DNA of 64,000 nt from Gibbula magus. Lineage: Eukaryota; Mollusca; Gastropoda; Trochida; Trochidae. Shown here in pieces: positions 32,117 to 44,699 of this stretch (within the stretch, counting starts at the first letter, position 1; each line of letters opens with the position of its first letter). A program made the translations under genes and the position numbers. The stretch covers positions 11,591,867 to 11,655,866 of the forward strand of contig OW388296.1 of the NCBI GenBank assembly GCA_936450465.1, given 5' to 3'. The notes under the pieces were generated by a model that did not search any database, was not told the DNA's origin, and saw only the letters and a list, made by a program, of their open reading frames with translations.

Positions 32117-35100
32117 GTGAGTACAATCATTTATTTCATTTATGACAAACGATGACAAAGTATCCTGCTTTGATTTGAATTATATATATATATATAGAAA
32201 AGAGTAAACATCGAATGGTTTTGACTGGATCAATCAATACTAACACGAGACAAAAGTTGAAAGCTATGCTTAATAGAACCACTACAATTAAGAGCAAACG
32301 GCAACCAAATAACTTGAAAAAAACTACTCATTAAAGCAAAATTCAGCAACATTGACAATCCAGCTGAAATTTCAAAATGTCACAATAAGAGATGTGGTAC
32401 CTGTCCCATTATTATGGAATGTCAAACATTTGTGACAAACTTGAATCCAGTCACCGACTCTGATGTAAAAGCAGCTCCAACTGTCTGCAAAGCCCAATAT
32501 GGGTGAATCTTTCCACACTTCTTTGGTAATCTGGGGTACGGTAATCGAGACAGGCATCTATAGGCACAGTATCTGTAGGCTCTAGAACAAACACGATAAG
32601 TTTTTATAATATGGAGTGAGATACGCAGTTCTATCAATGGTGATTCTGGTAAAGATACATTCGACTAATAATTCTCTCTTTCTGAAAATATTTGATAACC
32701 AGCTACACTACGTTATTACTGGCTTCTCATGAGTTCCCTATTATCGTGTTGTTATCGTGTATTACCGGGTTTTCGTGACTGCCAAATCTCTCATTTAGCT
32801 ATTTATAGATCTTACTGTCTTTGATTACTATTATTAATTGAAGAGTGGTTTTGCCCATAGATCTAAGTTATATTATTTAATATCAATACGTTTTATAGCA
32901 AACATATGAATAATCAAGATACTCGTTGTCCCGTGAAACTGGTTTCTTCAGCGGTAATATACGAATAAAGGAAGTGTAATTTGTATGTAACTATTATCAT
33001 ATACGTTTTTGACACCCATTTTAGCTATATGTTGACAGTAATTATTCAATGTACGGCATAACCCACTGCTAATTGTGAAATTGTAACGTTACAGTTTACC
33101 AACGTATCAATCGGAATATCCAGCTCTCTCAGAGTTAACACCTGACAGCTCATCCTCACTTGATTCCTGGTGTTGAGTTACATCTTGATGAATTTCACAA
33201 TAGGGTTATACTGATAAGGACGGTTGTTGTTATTGTCTGGTGATTGAAAATCAACACTATCAACGCTATTCGAGGAAGCCATAAGTTGCAATACTTCTAT
33301 AGTAGACAAATACACTGTCTCGCTTATGCTTCAGCTTGGGGTGACGTCATATCACGTGACTGCTGCCAGCCTGATTAACTCACGGGGATTTCCGGAAAAA
33401 CAGCTCGTACCGAAAACGTTTTTTCAACGTTTCTACATAAAATGTGGCATTTTATTTTATTTTATTTTTGATACAATATTTAAATAATACTTTTTAACAT
33501 ATCAAAACTAAGTTTTTCTCTAATATTCTCTTTTAAATATAAATACATGCAACACTAATGCAAAGCTTCTCCTCTGTAGAAACCTCATCAACTGTAAAGG
33601 TTCAATCAGTAGAGGTTCCAGATTCTGGTATCAACAATAAAACAACCTGTCCGACCTCCTGTCTCAACTCGAGATGTCACTTCAACAACTCGCGTGAGAT
33701 TTGCACTGATGGATGTGAAGAGGGAAGAAGGGGAGATAACTGCAGCATTGACTGTCCTCCCAAATGTTCTGATTGCAACAAATACACAGGTGGCCTATGT
33801 AATGAGCTCTGTTTAGCGAACTGTGAGAGTGGCTGTGACAGACACGGGTGGCATTGTGCTAGTTGTAAACCTGGTTTCAAGGGTAGATTCTGTGACACCT
33901 GTGTGAAAGGATTCACTGGTATACACTGTAACGAAACATGTCCAGAATACTGCTATGATGGGTGTGAGAGAGACAGTGGGTTCTGCTACTGGAGAGATGA
34001 AGCTTACAGGGGGAGGTACTGTCGTAAGACTAGCTCAACGTTATGTCATACATGTTCCAGGCGCACGGGTAAGTGTAAGCTTTGTTATGTTGGATATCAT
34101 CAGGCATCATGTGAAAAGTGTGCCCCACGCTGTGTACGGTGTGTTCGGCGACGAACAGAGTGTCTTCGTTGCATCGATGGATATCGGGGTGAAAAGTGTA
34201 CTCTGTCCTGTCCCGCTAATTGTAAACGTTGTGACATTACTACAGGTGAGTGCTTGTTGTGCATAACTGGATATAGGGGAGAACACTGTAATCTGACCTG
34301 CCCCACTAACTGTGATCAGTGTGACACGAAAACAGGAACGTGTAGGCAGTGCACAGATGGATATTTGGGTGATAGATGTAATCTGACTTGTCCAACTAAG
34401 TGCGTATCATGTAAGACTGCTACAGGACAGTGTACTGCTTGTAGGAATGGATATAGAGGTAAATACTGCAACATGCCGTGCTCACCACTCTGCAAGTTAT
34501 GCGACCAAGTCACAGGTGATTGTTACGGCTGTAAGACTGGTTACCTGGGTGGATATTGTAACGAGACCTGTCCCTCAAACTGTAAAGGAGGTTGTGATAG
34601 ATACACGGGGACATGTGACACATGTGTAGATGGACATGCAGGGAGACACTGTTTCAGCACATGCTCGTCAGACTGCGAGATTTGTGAATTTGACACCGGA
34701 CAATGTGTTGGTTGCAAAAAAGGGAAGATGGGTCGGTTTTGTAACGAATCATGCCCATCAACCTGTGTGTCATGTGATTTACACAGAGGAGAATGTATGG
34801 AGTGTAGACCAGGTTACAGAGGCAAGTATTGCCATTGTGATAATAACTGTGCCACGTGTGACCAACTAACGGGACAATGTGGACACTGTATAGACGGAAG
34901 GAAAGGGCACTATTGTAATGAAACATGCCCTACATCTTGTACTCAGTGTGAACGTTATGGCAAGAGTTGCAAAGGGCCTTGTGCTAATGACAGCTACTAT
35001 GGAGAAACGTGTTCTATTCCCTGTTCGAATTCCTGTATAGGATGTGAGAAGACAACAGGATCCTGTGTTGAGTGTGCACGTGGATACTCGGGAGTTGAGT

Positions 35101-38100
35101 GTGAAGAATGTGCACATGGCTACAGCAGGGTGTACTGTGATCAGATGTGTGTGCTGTGTTCCGATGAGGACTCCTGCATTTCAAAGCCATGTGTACAAGG
35201 TATATTTCAGTTCATTTTCCTTTTATCACACATCAAGGAAAAGCGACCAGTCTATGAAAGTCATTGTCCTGTCCTGTGGTAAATGAATTCGTTAGAACCA
35301 GTGTAACAGAAATATTAAAATGAATAATCCAATCAGTTTATCTAGCAATTATTCCCTGTTGATGATATGATATGATATTTATGATAACACTGCCATTTTT
35401 ATTCATGGTTGTCATGACTGAATTAAATTATTCTCTTAAAGATGCGCCTATTGTGTTTCATATGTTTATAGTATTATATTATCCCCCGCCGCGCGTTTAG
35501 CGCGAAGCGGGGGATATAGTATTCGGCTGCGTCCGTACGAAATGGAATAACTCAAATACTATTCACTGGATTCTATTCATATTTTGCATATGGGTTCATC
35601 ATAGGAAGAGTAATGTTCCTACAGAGGTTTGTGACCTTGACCTCCATTTCAAGGTCACAACGAGACTTAGTCATTTTACCCTTGTCAGCGGGATATCTCA
35701 AGAACCATTCGCTGGATTCTCTTCATATCTTACACATTGCTTCTCCAAGGAAAGATGACGGGCTGATTATGTTTTGGTGACCTTGACATTATTTTCAATG
35801 TCACAGCGGAACTTTGAATTTTTCGACATGTTAATGTACATGTAAAGGCTGTCAGTGGGATATCTCAAGAACCATTCATATCTTACATAATGCACCTCCT
35901 AGGAAAGACAAAGGGCTGATTAGATTTTGGTGACCTTGACATTTTTCTCAAGGTCACAGTGGAGCTTTGACCTTTTTCTACATGTTTGACAGTCGATTTT
36001 GCTGATCTTGACATTATTTTTCAAATTTGAAGTATTAATTTGCGGCGGGGGATCTTGTCACCTTAGTGACAACTACTTGTTTTACTTTAAAACTCACCAT
36101 ATGTGCTGATGTCAGTCCAAATACTTTCACCCAACTTGCATATTCCCTACTCAACAAATATATCAAAATTACTACTTTCTAATGAAAATAGAGGAACATA
36201 ATTATTCATCAACAGACAACGAAACTACACATCCCATTTACATGCACAGTTGTTCTAGAACCTATTTAATATTACCAACCCAAGATTTTCTATTTCTCTG
36301 TTATAGATAGATAACATTATCGACCCAAATTTGTCTCTTTGCCTGTAAATAAGTTTCCAAAATTACGTTTGACTAATTGCTGCGCGTCAATCACGATGCT
36401 CCGTCCGGGTTTTTTTAATGTCAGAAATCTCTACTTTTAATTTTATACCGCCACTATACAGAGTCGACTATCATTAGAATGGTAAGTTTTGGCAACAGTG
36501 ATAAAATAACACCATATATAACGTTTGGCATGTGTTATCCCAAATAACACAGTTGATGCACTTTTAAATCATATGTTAAATCTTTTGTTAATAAGAATTA
36601 TTGTCAACTATTTTATGTTACCTCTTGTTATGGATTAATGTGATAAATGTATTAGTATTTTTTGCAGGTGGCAGTCAGTGGTTATGGATGGTCCTTGTAG
36701 GAACATTCTCAACTATAAGCATCGTCGGCATCAGTGTACTGGTTGGGGTAAAACTTGCTAAAACAGTCAGGTAATTAGGCTTTAATTTGAACTTCAATGT
36801 CAATTAGCGTTATCCAGAGTAGTCACTATGATATTGTTTTAAAATGTGTCTGATAATATTCCTCGTTGGACATCTTATTTCTTACAGCTGGCTCACGAGT
36901 CAAATAACTATCAAACCACACTTTGTTATCACAGGAGACCTGAGGATAATCACGAAGAGCAAGGCGCCAGTGACCCTCCACCAGCACACGAGTATCACAT
37001 GCCTTCTAACCACTATAATGAACTCGACTACAACGACTTAGAATCTGATCCTGCTGTTCGAGATCCTGACCCTCATCCTCCAAGACTTCCTGTTCCTCGT
37101 CCAAATAGTTCGAAGACAACAATGCAAAATAATGAACATATGAATATCAATGTCCCGGTTTCCTCGCCTCTTTCTAATTGTACCAGACATCTGCATTTAT
37201 GGAAAGAAAATCTAAATGACTCCACAAAGAAGAAAGTGCAAGACGAAAACCTCGAATCTGACCCTCTATCTCTTCCTCCAGCTCTTTGTCCTCGACGAAC
37301 AGTGAAACCAAAAGAAACACATGTAAATCCAAGGATTCAGCCAGGAAACGTCTCTCTGGATTCTAACGATGTTCATGACTCTGATCTCCCTGTTATCCTT
37401 CCCCTTCTTTTCCTTCAACCCTCGTTGTCGCAGAGTACAAGCCAAATTGGTTCAGGGGCAATACAAAAACTGGATGAAAGCACCATGATGGATTCTGACC
37501 GCTTGCATCTTACTCCCCAAATGCAATGCAGAAGAAGTTTGCGAATACATAAAGAAAAGACAAATATAAATGTTGACTATGTAGAAGATTCTTCCTTTTT
37601 TTCACCCAACACTCTGTTACCATGTGGGCTTCCTGTTAGTAACCCAAGGGAATATTTACAAGGCAGTAAAAACCTTGATTCTGATGATCTCAAATATTCC
37701 AATCGTCTAACTCATTGTCAACATTGCCCTCGACCTCAACCACCAAGCAGAACACCTCCACGTAACCCAAAGAAAATGGTAAAGGAAGTCCAGGAACCTA
37801 TTCATCCTTTTGTGTTTGAAGCTGATGAGGTATTTGAGAATCCTCTGTACAAAACATCTGCAGTGTCGTCAAAGAATGCCTATGAAATGGTAGAATTAGA
37901 TCCCAGTCATGTAACAGAAGAGCAGCAAGGTTACAGATCAACGGTGAGTCAGTTTGAAGTGGAATGGAGGAATCTCCAAGCTTCATGGCCAGCACCAGAA
38001 GCAACTCAGCGTCAGAGGTTGCTCCATAGAAGGTTTTCTGATAGTTATTTGTTGCGATTTGATTCAAAACCAATCGAGTCTAACTCTCAAAAGAATAGAT

Positions 38101-38195
38101 CAATGTCAGATATCATAAGAAGAGGACATCTTAAGTTTGAGGATGATGTTGATGCTAAATGTACATATATTTCTCCTGTCATTGGGTACATTTAA
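32068..38195 (+). CDS. CED-1/MEGF10-like EGF-repeat receptor, gene 1
   Basis: Coding exons are 32068-32116, 33580-35199, 36668-36770 and 36935-38195. Splice phases agree throughout and the total is 3033 bases, or 1010 residues. The predicted protein has a signal peptide, about 16 six-cysteine EGF-like modules, one transmembrane helix and a 420-residue cytoplasmic tail. Similar receptors (CED-1, Draper, MEGF10, SCARF) bind apoptotic cells, microbes or modified lipoproteins. No EMI domain is seen after the signal peptide, unlike CED-1/Draper, so the ligand side may be nearer to SCARF-type. The tail has NPLY and YEMV motifs for adaptor binding. It faces a paralogue at 58267-62699. Exon limits are inferred from splice signals, phases and the paralogue; an extra small exon cannot be excluded. 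Confidence 0.85.
33580..35199 (+). CDS. Gene 1 exon 2, EGF-like ectodomain
   Basis: One 1620-bp exon with no internal stop encodes the whole extracellular repeat region. Acceptor is ctcctctgtag; donor is CAAG|GTATAT. Modules of about 42 residues follow C-P-x2-C-x2-C-(x5)-G-x-C-x2-C-x2-G-Y-x-G-x2-C-N, the MEGF/SCARF type. Frequent N-x-T/S after the last cysteine (CNLTC, CNETC) predicts glycosylation. Large repeat exons are prone to unequal exchange, and gene 2 differs by loss or gain of modules here. Confidence 0.9.
35200..36667 (+). other. Gene 1 intron 2
   Basis: This phase-1 intron, GTATAT to TTTTTTGCAG, contains a 580-bp repeat with CCCCCGCCGC ends at 35483-36070 and a dispersed repeat at 36190-36420. 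No further exon with EGF or transmembrane coding is visible. Confidence 0.7.
35483..36070. mobile_element. Repeat with CCCCCGCCGC ends and GACCTTGAC units
   Basis: The left end 'atcccccgccgc' (from about 35482) is inverted at 'gcggcgggggat' (36041-36052). The left end also folds on itself (atcccccgc...gcgggggat). Inside are three or four 125-bp diverged units with 'gtgaccttgac' and 'aaggtcacag'. The right end carries hairpin 'ttgtcaccttagtgacaa' followed by 'ctacttgtt'. The 3' hairpin next to the end is Helitron-like, but terminal inversions are not, so class is open. Confidence 0.6.
36668..36770 (+). CDS. Gene 1 exon 3, transmembrane segment
   Basis: This 103-bp exon encodes GSQWLWMVLVGTFSTISIVG and continues ISVLVGVKLAKTV, one hydrophobic span with a basic stop-transfer end. 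The acceptor is TTTTTTGCAG, the donor CAG|GTAATT. The exon has the same length and phases as gene 2 exon 3 (59822-59924), which supports the call. Confidence 0.85.
36935..38195 (+). CDS. Gene 1 exon 4, cytoplasmic tail
   Basis: Acceptor TTGTTATCACAG at 36934; the first base completes an Arg codon. The tail is Pro/Ser-rich and mostly disordered-looking, with conserved HEYHMPSNHY near its start and a conserved last 130 residues containing HPFVFEADEVFENPLYK. NPLY (37839-37850) is an NPxY PTB-binding motif, YEMV (37881-37892) a YxxPhi-type motif. In CED-1 and MEGF10 such motifs recruit CED-6/GULP. Stop TAA at 38193. Confidence 0.9.
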
Positions 38196-38214
38196 AGTTT
38201 TCCCAATTTCTGTT

Positions 38215-38844
38215 CTTAATACCCGCATTTCACTGAGCTACAAGTCGTTGCCGACTGAAAAAAGTCAGTAAGTCGTCAGTGAGTTGTCAGTGATTCGTAA
38301 TGAGGCGTGTCTGAGTCCCATTAAGTGGCTTGCAGCGTATATGATTATTCAAGAGTCTTTAAGAGTCGGGAGGTCAAATTTAGTCGGGAGTGGGTTTTTG
38401 AACATGTTCAAAAACTCACTCCCGACTTTTTCAGTCGTGCGATGTTCGTATTTTTCGACAGGAAATTCCAGAAATTTCATCGTCGCATTCAGTCGTGATA
38501 TAGTCGTAAGTGGCTCGTATCTGATTCTTTTTGGGTCGTCTTGTCAGTCATATTTACTCGTATCCATTCGTATTGAGTCGTAGTGGTCCTGTGTCGGGAA
38601 TAGGTCTTCCCCTATAATATTTGTCGTCTCACTCCCGACTAAAGCCAACTCACGTACGCCTTACCAATACTCAAAGACGACCAGTGACGACCATTTGTCA
38701 AGAAAGAGTTGCCATTTAGTCGTGAAAGGGTCAGAAGTTCCTCCTCACTATGTCGTAAGTAAGTCGTAAGTAACTCGTAGAAATATAAAATTTGGCAATT
38801 TGACCCCAAATGTTCCCCGACTAATCAGTGAAATGCGGTATAAG
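38215..38844. mobile_element. MITE directly after the gene 1 stop
   Basis: Terminal inversions are cttaatacccgcatttcact (38215-) and, inverted, tcagtgaaatgcggtataag (38825-38844). Inside are many 'gtcgtaagt'/'agtcgt' words and a 46-base near-perfect palindrome at about 38380-38425 centred on gaacatgttc, with arms 'agtcgggagtg'. It starts 20 bases after the stop codon, so the 3' UTR of gene 1 probably runs through it; an ATTAAA lies near 38966. Confidence 0.7.
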
Positions 38845-38849
38845 CCAAG

Positions 38850-40950
38850 TATTGAACGACTCGTCTTAGAATTGAGTGTTCCAGCACAGTTTCCATGTTC
38901 TAACTGGCTGATTATTGAATGACATTTTTTGTATATATATGTACAATACAGTGTATAGTTTTTATTAAAAAAAAGACCAGTGATAATTTTACGTGATATT
39001 CATTTATATTAATTAATCATACGTGGCAAACGAAACTAGCTACAACAATGATTAACACCATTGAACCATAGTCACACAATGTCTCTAGAATCCAAATAAC
39101 AAATTCTGGAAAACGCATCTTTTAAAAATTCGTCCATTTGGAATCTACTTAAGCTAGATAGTTGGAAATATGGCTGGGTTTTTTTTTATTGTCGTATAAC
39201 GTCCTCCAGCAACGATGCGCAAACGATTTAAAGTCCAAGAAAGTAATCCTAGTCCGTAATCAGTCTGACAAAAACTTTCTTTCTGTGGACGGACAGACAG
39301 AATCCCTGGTCGGGGTATAAATATTGTTTTAAAGCATTTTGCCCACTGAATTTTACTAAATCCAATGGCAGCTGTAGTTTATGGGATCTTTGGAGGGGTA
39401 GCAGCTGCTGGCCGTTTTTATCTCACGAGACTTTGAATGGCTTTGGTTTCTGTCTCTGTAGGTCATAAGGCTTTAAAAACTATGCTATGCAAGGTTTAAA
39501 ATGTAAAGTTTGCAGAAGTACTTGTCAATGGACCAACAAATAGTGTGTACTTTTCATAGGTTTTTAGGTTGTTACCCCTGCGACCTTATTTGAGACAACA
39601 GGTTCACCAAATCTACAATTCATAATATTCGATGACATTTCAACTTTCTAGGGCCTTTTGCAATAGAAAAGATGAAAAGAAGGATTTGAGATCACGGCCT
39701 GTGAGATTCTTATTTAGATCCACATGGTCTCAAAATCTAGAATTTAGAATTCCAATTGGCTAAACAGTCTGCACACAAGATTACAACTTCCAAACGCAAG
39801 GCATAACTCTTGTCAGTCTCCACTGACTTATTTAAGCCTTGCAGTATTTCCCTCTCTTTTTTTCCGTGCTAAGATAGTGGATCGCTGCACCTGAAACGCA
39901 TAGTGGTCTCTAATGTCCTAACACCGAGGATTTTACAATTCACTATTATTAACTATTCTTTCATTTCATTTCTATCATTTAAAAAACCTTTTGATAATGG
40001 CTGTAAACGCCAAAACAACTAAAACACCTGTTATTTCCACAATTATCTAAACAAATCTCGCGGTCAATATGCATAGTTTCCATAATTTTCCCAAACCGTC
40101 TGAGACACTACGCCGAAAGCCATGGGTTCTGTATTGTCGGCTATCTGATCTAAAGAATCCCTCTAAATACAGCTTCGAGAAGTACGAGAATAACCAAGCG
40201 GAAAGGCTTAAATCAGCCGGTAATGAAGACTGGCAAGAGTTATGCCTTGCTAGGGAAGTTGATAAGATTACCTTCTAGCTCTTTTTGTACCGGAGAAGAA
40301 GCTAGAAATAAGTTTTAAGGTCATGGCCTGTGAGGCCTTTATTTGGGGCCACAGAATCACCAAATCTACAATTTAGAATCCCCATTGACTATTAAAGGTA
40401 CATCCATTGTGTTGTTTGGGGTCACATAATGCAAATGTTATAAATGATGTTACTTTATCGAGAAGTACCGACTATTACCGAAAACTACCATTTTGATGAT
40501 AGTAGACTTAAAAAGTAGTGATTTCTTACGAAAACCGAACAATGCACAGCGTGTGGCGTTCGTCAATGAGTCAAACGTAATTTTGGAATCTTATTTATAA
40601 CGGACAAAAAGACAATAGAGTTGATAATGTTTAATAGGTCATATAAATACTGTGCATGTCAATGGGACGTGCGCTTTCGGTTTCTGCACATGCATAATGA
40701 TGTTACTCAATTTTTATTGGAAACTAGTAATTATGAATATATTTGGCGATTGGGGATAAATATGCCAGCCGAGTGAATTTATTTGCATTGTAGACAGCAC
40801 ATGTGATGAGTTAGAACGTATTAAAGCCAATTGAAATTTTATGAAACACAAGAGTATGTACAAAACATAACAGGCTTCTATGTCATTTTTTTCTCGACTA
40901 GAAGCAAGTTTTTAGTTTGGCCTATTTGGGGCCACAGGGTCACGAAATCT
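38850..40950. repeat. Mixed dispersed repeats, no gene
   Basis: Inverted copies of the 145-bp repeat of 31.1-32.0 kb occur at 39450-39810, 40290-40420 and 40880-41040. At 40550-40700 lies an inverted copy of the dispersed repeat at 5025-5190. A 69-residue frame at 40069-40278 lacks any motif. Confidence 0.5.
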
Positions 40951-40955
40951 ACAAT

Positions 40956-41541
40956 TTAGAATCTCAATTGTATACAAAATTTCATTCTCTGGGGCCAGTG
41001 GTTCTGGAGAAGATGTTGAACATTTTTCGGACGCCATGCCATGAGCCCATCGGGGCTTTCATACCAGATGAGCAAGACATGTAATTCATCTTCGACAGCA
41101 TTGCAGTTGCAACGAGTACATAAACTTTCATGAAGAGGAGACTTTGGACGATAATATCTACCCACGTACGTACATTAATTCCATTTGCTCGCCCGTTTCC
41201 AAACTCAATCCAAATAGTCTTACTCCTCATGTAATAATCTAAACACACCAATAACAGGTAATAGGCCAATGATTTATTTCCCTCATAATACCAAGATCTC
41301 CAACAGCCTGATCATCCTCTGGTAGTGCTGGTGCTCTATATTATTCGAGAACACGGAGTTTACACCAAACACGAAGAACCATAAATGTTTGCTTAGTATA
41401 CTGAGAAACCCAACCCAGTTCGCCACGAACCACTAAATTAACTGCACGATGTTGAACTGAATCTATACAACTACAGTGTAAACTGCAGTGTTCCCGGAAC
41501 AGCGGCTCTATCAGAGAATATAATGCTGAAACCTTATACAT
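40956..41541 (-). pseudogene. LINE 3' end fragment
   Basis: On the minus strand come SVQHRAVNLVVRGELGWVSQ then MVLRVWCKLRVLE (41541-41341), followed by IEFGNGRA and GRYYRPKSPLHESLCTRCNC, VEDELHVLL (41240-41050) in shifted frames. These match two linked blocks in the C-terminal region after the reverse transcriptase of mollusc LINEs: 'vQ.RA.R..LGv...GW' and 'GR......R.C..C....vEdE.HfL'. No RT domain is left. Stops and shifts make it a relic. Confidence 0.6.
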
Positions 41542-41729
41542 ACGACCATCTGCCTTAACTTACAAAATGTCACCTTCAGCTTTATTGCCCTCAAGACACA
41601 CATCAAATTTGGTTATCATGTGTTTAAATGCTTTCTGAGAACAGCTGTTCCCTTTATCTCGAACGGATGGACGGACAGACAGAGCCCAAACCAAAATCCC
41701 CTTCCACTTCGTGGCGGGGAGTAATAGAA

Positions 41730-43860
41730 CACCCAGTCACCACGACCACGGTCATGCGCAAAACGAAACCAAGCTTAGGGTAAACCATCTTTCATTACAA
41801 CCTTTTCGAGATGGTCAAGCTCCTGCCAGATGAACAAGAGATAAATATATCATCCCCGCTGAAATATAACAACCAAGAAACATTGCTGCTCTTAAGGATT
41901 ATGGTTAATAATGTATCAAACACTTGTAATTCTATAGCAGTGCTAAGAGGTAATATTCTATTGTAGCATTCGTTCTGTATACGATGCAATATGTTAGGGA
42001 AAACGTGGTAGGTTGCAATTACTTTCTCTCGTGACATCTAAATATGTGATTGTAATAAGCAATACAAATTGTAGATTGTTTTGGCAAAATGCAGCATTCT
42101 CTATAAAACTAATACACGTGCATCTGTCGGCAAATCTAAACATGTGTTCGTAATATACAATAACAATTGTACATTTAAGTGAAAACTGGTGCAATTTGGA
42201 AAAATCAAGTGATGTAAGATGTCATTGGGTTATATGACATTCTTGGACTTCGTTGACGCATCATTACCTTTGGACGTCACGAAATAAACCAAACAGTCCT
42301 TATTGGCGTGTTTTTACATAAACAGGAACAGATGTTTCACAAATCTGAAGTTTGGTTTAGTTAGCTCCTGGAGACATATGTCAAGGTTATGCTGAACAAT
42401 TAATGGCAGTCAATTGCATTCGTGGAGAAAGTGGGATTGAAATCTCCTAAACTATAAGAACACCACGCCAAATGACGATCGCTACTATCGGTTAATTCAC
42501 TCGTGCAACGTACATCCCCAGCGTCATCACAACTTTAATGCCAGTGCGTGTCTGTATTGTTGCTTGTGGTTTTTATGTAAATCTGTTTTAAATGTCAGTT
42601 CCCTAATGTAAGTGATAGAATACTGAAACTACACAGGTACCCTTTTCCCATTTCAACAATTGTAATTTTTGTTTAACAACTTCTGAAATTCCGAAATGTT
42701 TTGCAGAAACGTCACAGTTTGTAATACTGTTAACTTAAAAAATTTCATAAAGTTTTAACCAAATATTGTAGGCGTTTCTTCTGCCCGGTAGTTTCAAACA
42801 ACTAACAATCAGTTTATAAAGTTAATAGACATTTGTAACTTTTGTTTTATTAAATTCAGTTGTATTAAAGATTATTTGAATTTTGATATGTACAGCTGCA
42901 GACCGAAAACATTTTCATCTACATGTGTATCTTAGTACAAACATCATGTAAATTTACGTTCATTGTAACGTCAATAATATTGCATCACAATCAATGACAA
43001 TGAATCATCTTATATCCATGAGTAAAATAAACATTCTCAAACGTATCCTGAAAAGGTCATGTAAGTGGTGCAAGTTTATGAAATTATGAAATATGCAAAA
43101 GGAGTCAAATTATGAAAATTCACATTTCATTAATTTTCTACTTAAAGTTTTCATATTGACTAAATGAGAAAAAACCATCACAAATATATTGAATGGGTAT
43201 AAGAGGAAACATATGATTCATATTTAATCCAGTTGATCACTTACTGAATATTTTACAGAAGAAAATAAAAACTGTTCACTACGAGGCATCAAATTAGTTA
43301 TGTAATGCCAAAAGACATGCCAAATTAGATGATATTAGATGTAAATGTCATACCAAACTTGTTATTTTTAGAATCATATTTCGGATGAATATCTGCGAAA
43401 TATACTCCGTTTTCATATGCTTGATTTTGAATCTGTTTTTTTTTTATCGATGAATGTCACTGATGTTAAAAATAAAAGCTAAAGTGTTTGTTAGCATTCC
43501 CGAAGAAGTCATTGAGCATGCTTCTGCGAACATGTGTTATTTTAACTATTAACACTTTGATTGTTATACACAATAAAAAGTGATCATCGATTGTGTGACC
43601 TTGATGGTCAAAGGTCCAAGTCACGAGATCAGGAAATCACTAAAAACAATCCTTGTAAACACGATAACTTGAAAAGATTTTGTGCTACGAGGTTCATATT
43701 ATGTATGTATCAGCTATTGAGAATTACCAAGATTTGAAAAGGTTTTAGTAAAATTATGCCGAAGGTCAAGGTCATTGAATCATTATATGATTGGTATACA
43801 CATCTCACCAGTATTAGCACTTCAATGATGTTTCACGCATTTCCAGTACTCAGTCTCGCA
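41730..43860. other. Non-coding interval
   Basis: No gene seen. A 'ggatggacggacagacagag' tract and 'cttcgtggcggggagtaat' at 41655-41730 belong to the CCCCGCC repeat family. At 43590-43790 two GACCTTGA/AAGGTCA units of the repeat found at 35.5-36.1 kb are present. Confidence 0.5.
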
Positions 43861-43889
43861 TTTGCGCACTTTAAAAGTCTATTTCAATC

Positions 43890-44640
43890 ACATGGCCGAA
43901 CCAAACAGCAATGAGCACGCGTCGTGCACCCCGTATAAATAGGTGTCCCAGGAATGGACACCCATATAATCCCAAACACCCTACATATAAAAATTTGTAG
44001 ACAGAATCTACAAGGGCCGTAAGTACAATCGTTTTTAGTTTTAGTAGAAGGACCCAGGACTGGATGGCTTCTTCATGGCAACATGATTTCCATTCAAAGC
44101 TCCCAAGCAGTTGTGGCACTTCCACCTTGAACACATCAATGATGACTCTGCAAACCTCGGGTAGGAACTTGCAGATTCACCAAACAATACTTCTGAAGCT
44201 GTATTGTAAACTTGTGTGACTATCATCAGTGGCAAGGAAGCGGAATGTGTTTGCTAGTTAGCCAAACCTCAAGTCATTCTCTCACGAAAGTCTTTTTCTT
44301 CTCCAAGTGAGGAGTTAACTTATCAACAATTTCTTGGAATACCTCTAGGGTTATAGGCCCTACGGAGAAACATTTTGTGGTCTGGGCGATCTTCACAGTG
44401 AAGTTCAGTGAGTAACTGTTCATAATGTCCGAAAGAGTGTCTTCTGGTCAATCATTCACAATTCAACTTTGTTCTAGCTTTGCTCCTACGAGGTTGGGGT
44501 TCAACGTCTTCTTGCTTCCTGTTGTATTTATTCTACTCCAAGAAGTAGACGTGCAGCCACTATCAGGTACATGAGCCTTTTCCTCTCTTCAATAATGGTG
44601 ATATCAAGTGAGTTGTTCATGGTGTTCACTTTGTGAAAGT
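43890..44640 (-). pseudogene. PIF/Harbinger transposase relic
   Basis: The minus strand shows an N-terminal IEERKRLMYLIVAARLLLG (about 44605), then WKCHNCLGALNGNHVAMKKP (about 44110), SSPGSFY, and in another frame KTIVLTALVDSVYKFLYVGC with a following G-G segment. These align with 'W..P.ciGAiDGkHv.i..P..sGS.yyNyKg..Sivl.a.vda.Y.F..vdvG' of the DDE_Tnp_4/HARBI1 family. The catalytic first Asp of the GAIDG block is Asn here, and the frame is shifted, so it is inactive. Confidence 0.65.
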
Positions 44641-44699
44641 AGAGGATGAACTGATTTAAGATTGGGTACTGCCTTTATATACATCGCCAATGCGGGAAG

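Noticed and set aside
33677..33916. Minus-strand frames in the receptor exons
   Set aside because: They are shadows of the EGF-like coding on the plus strand, with mirrored frames in gene 2 as expected.
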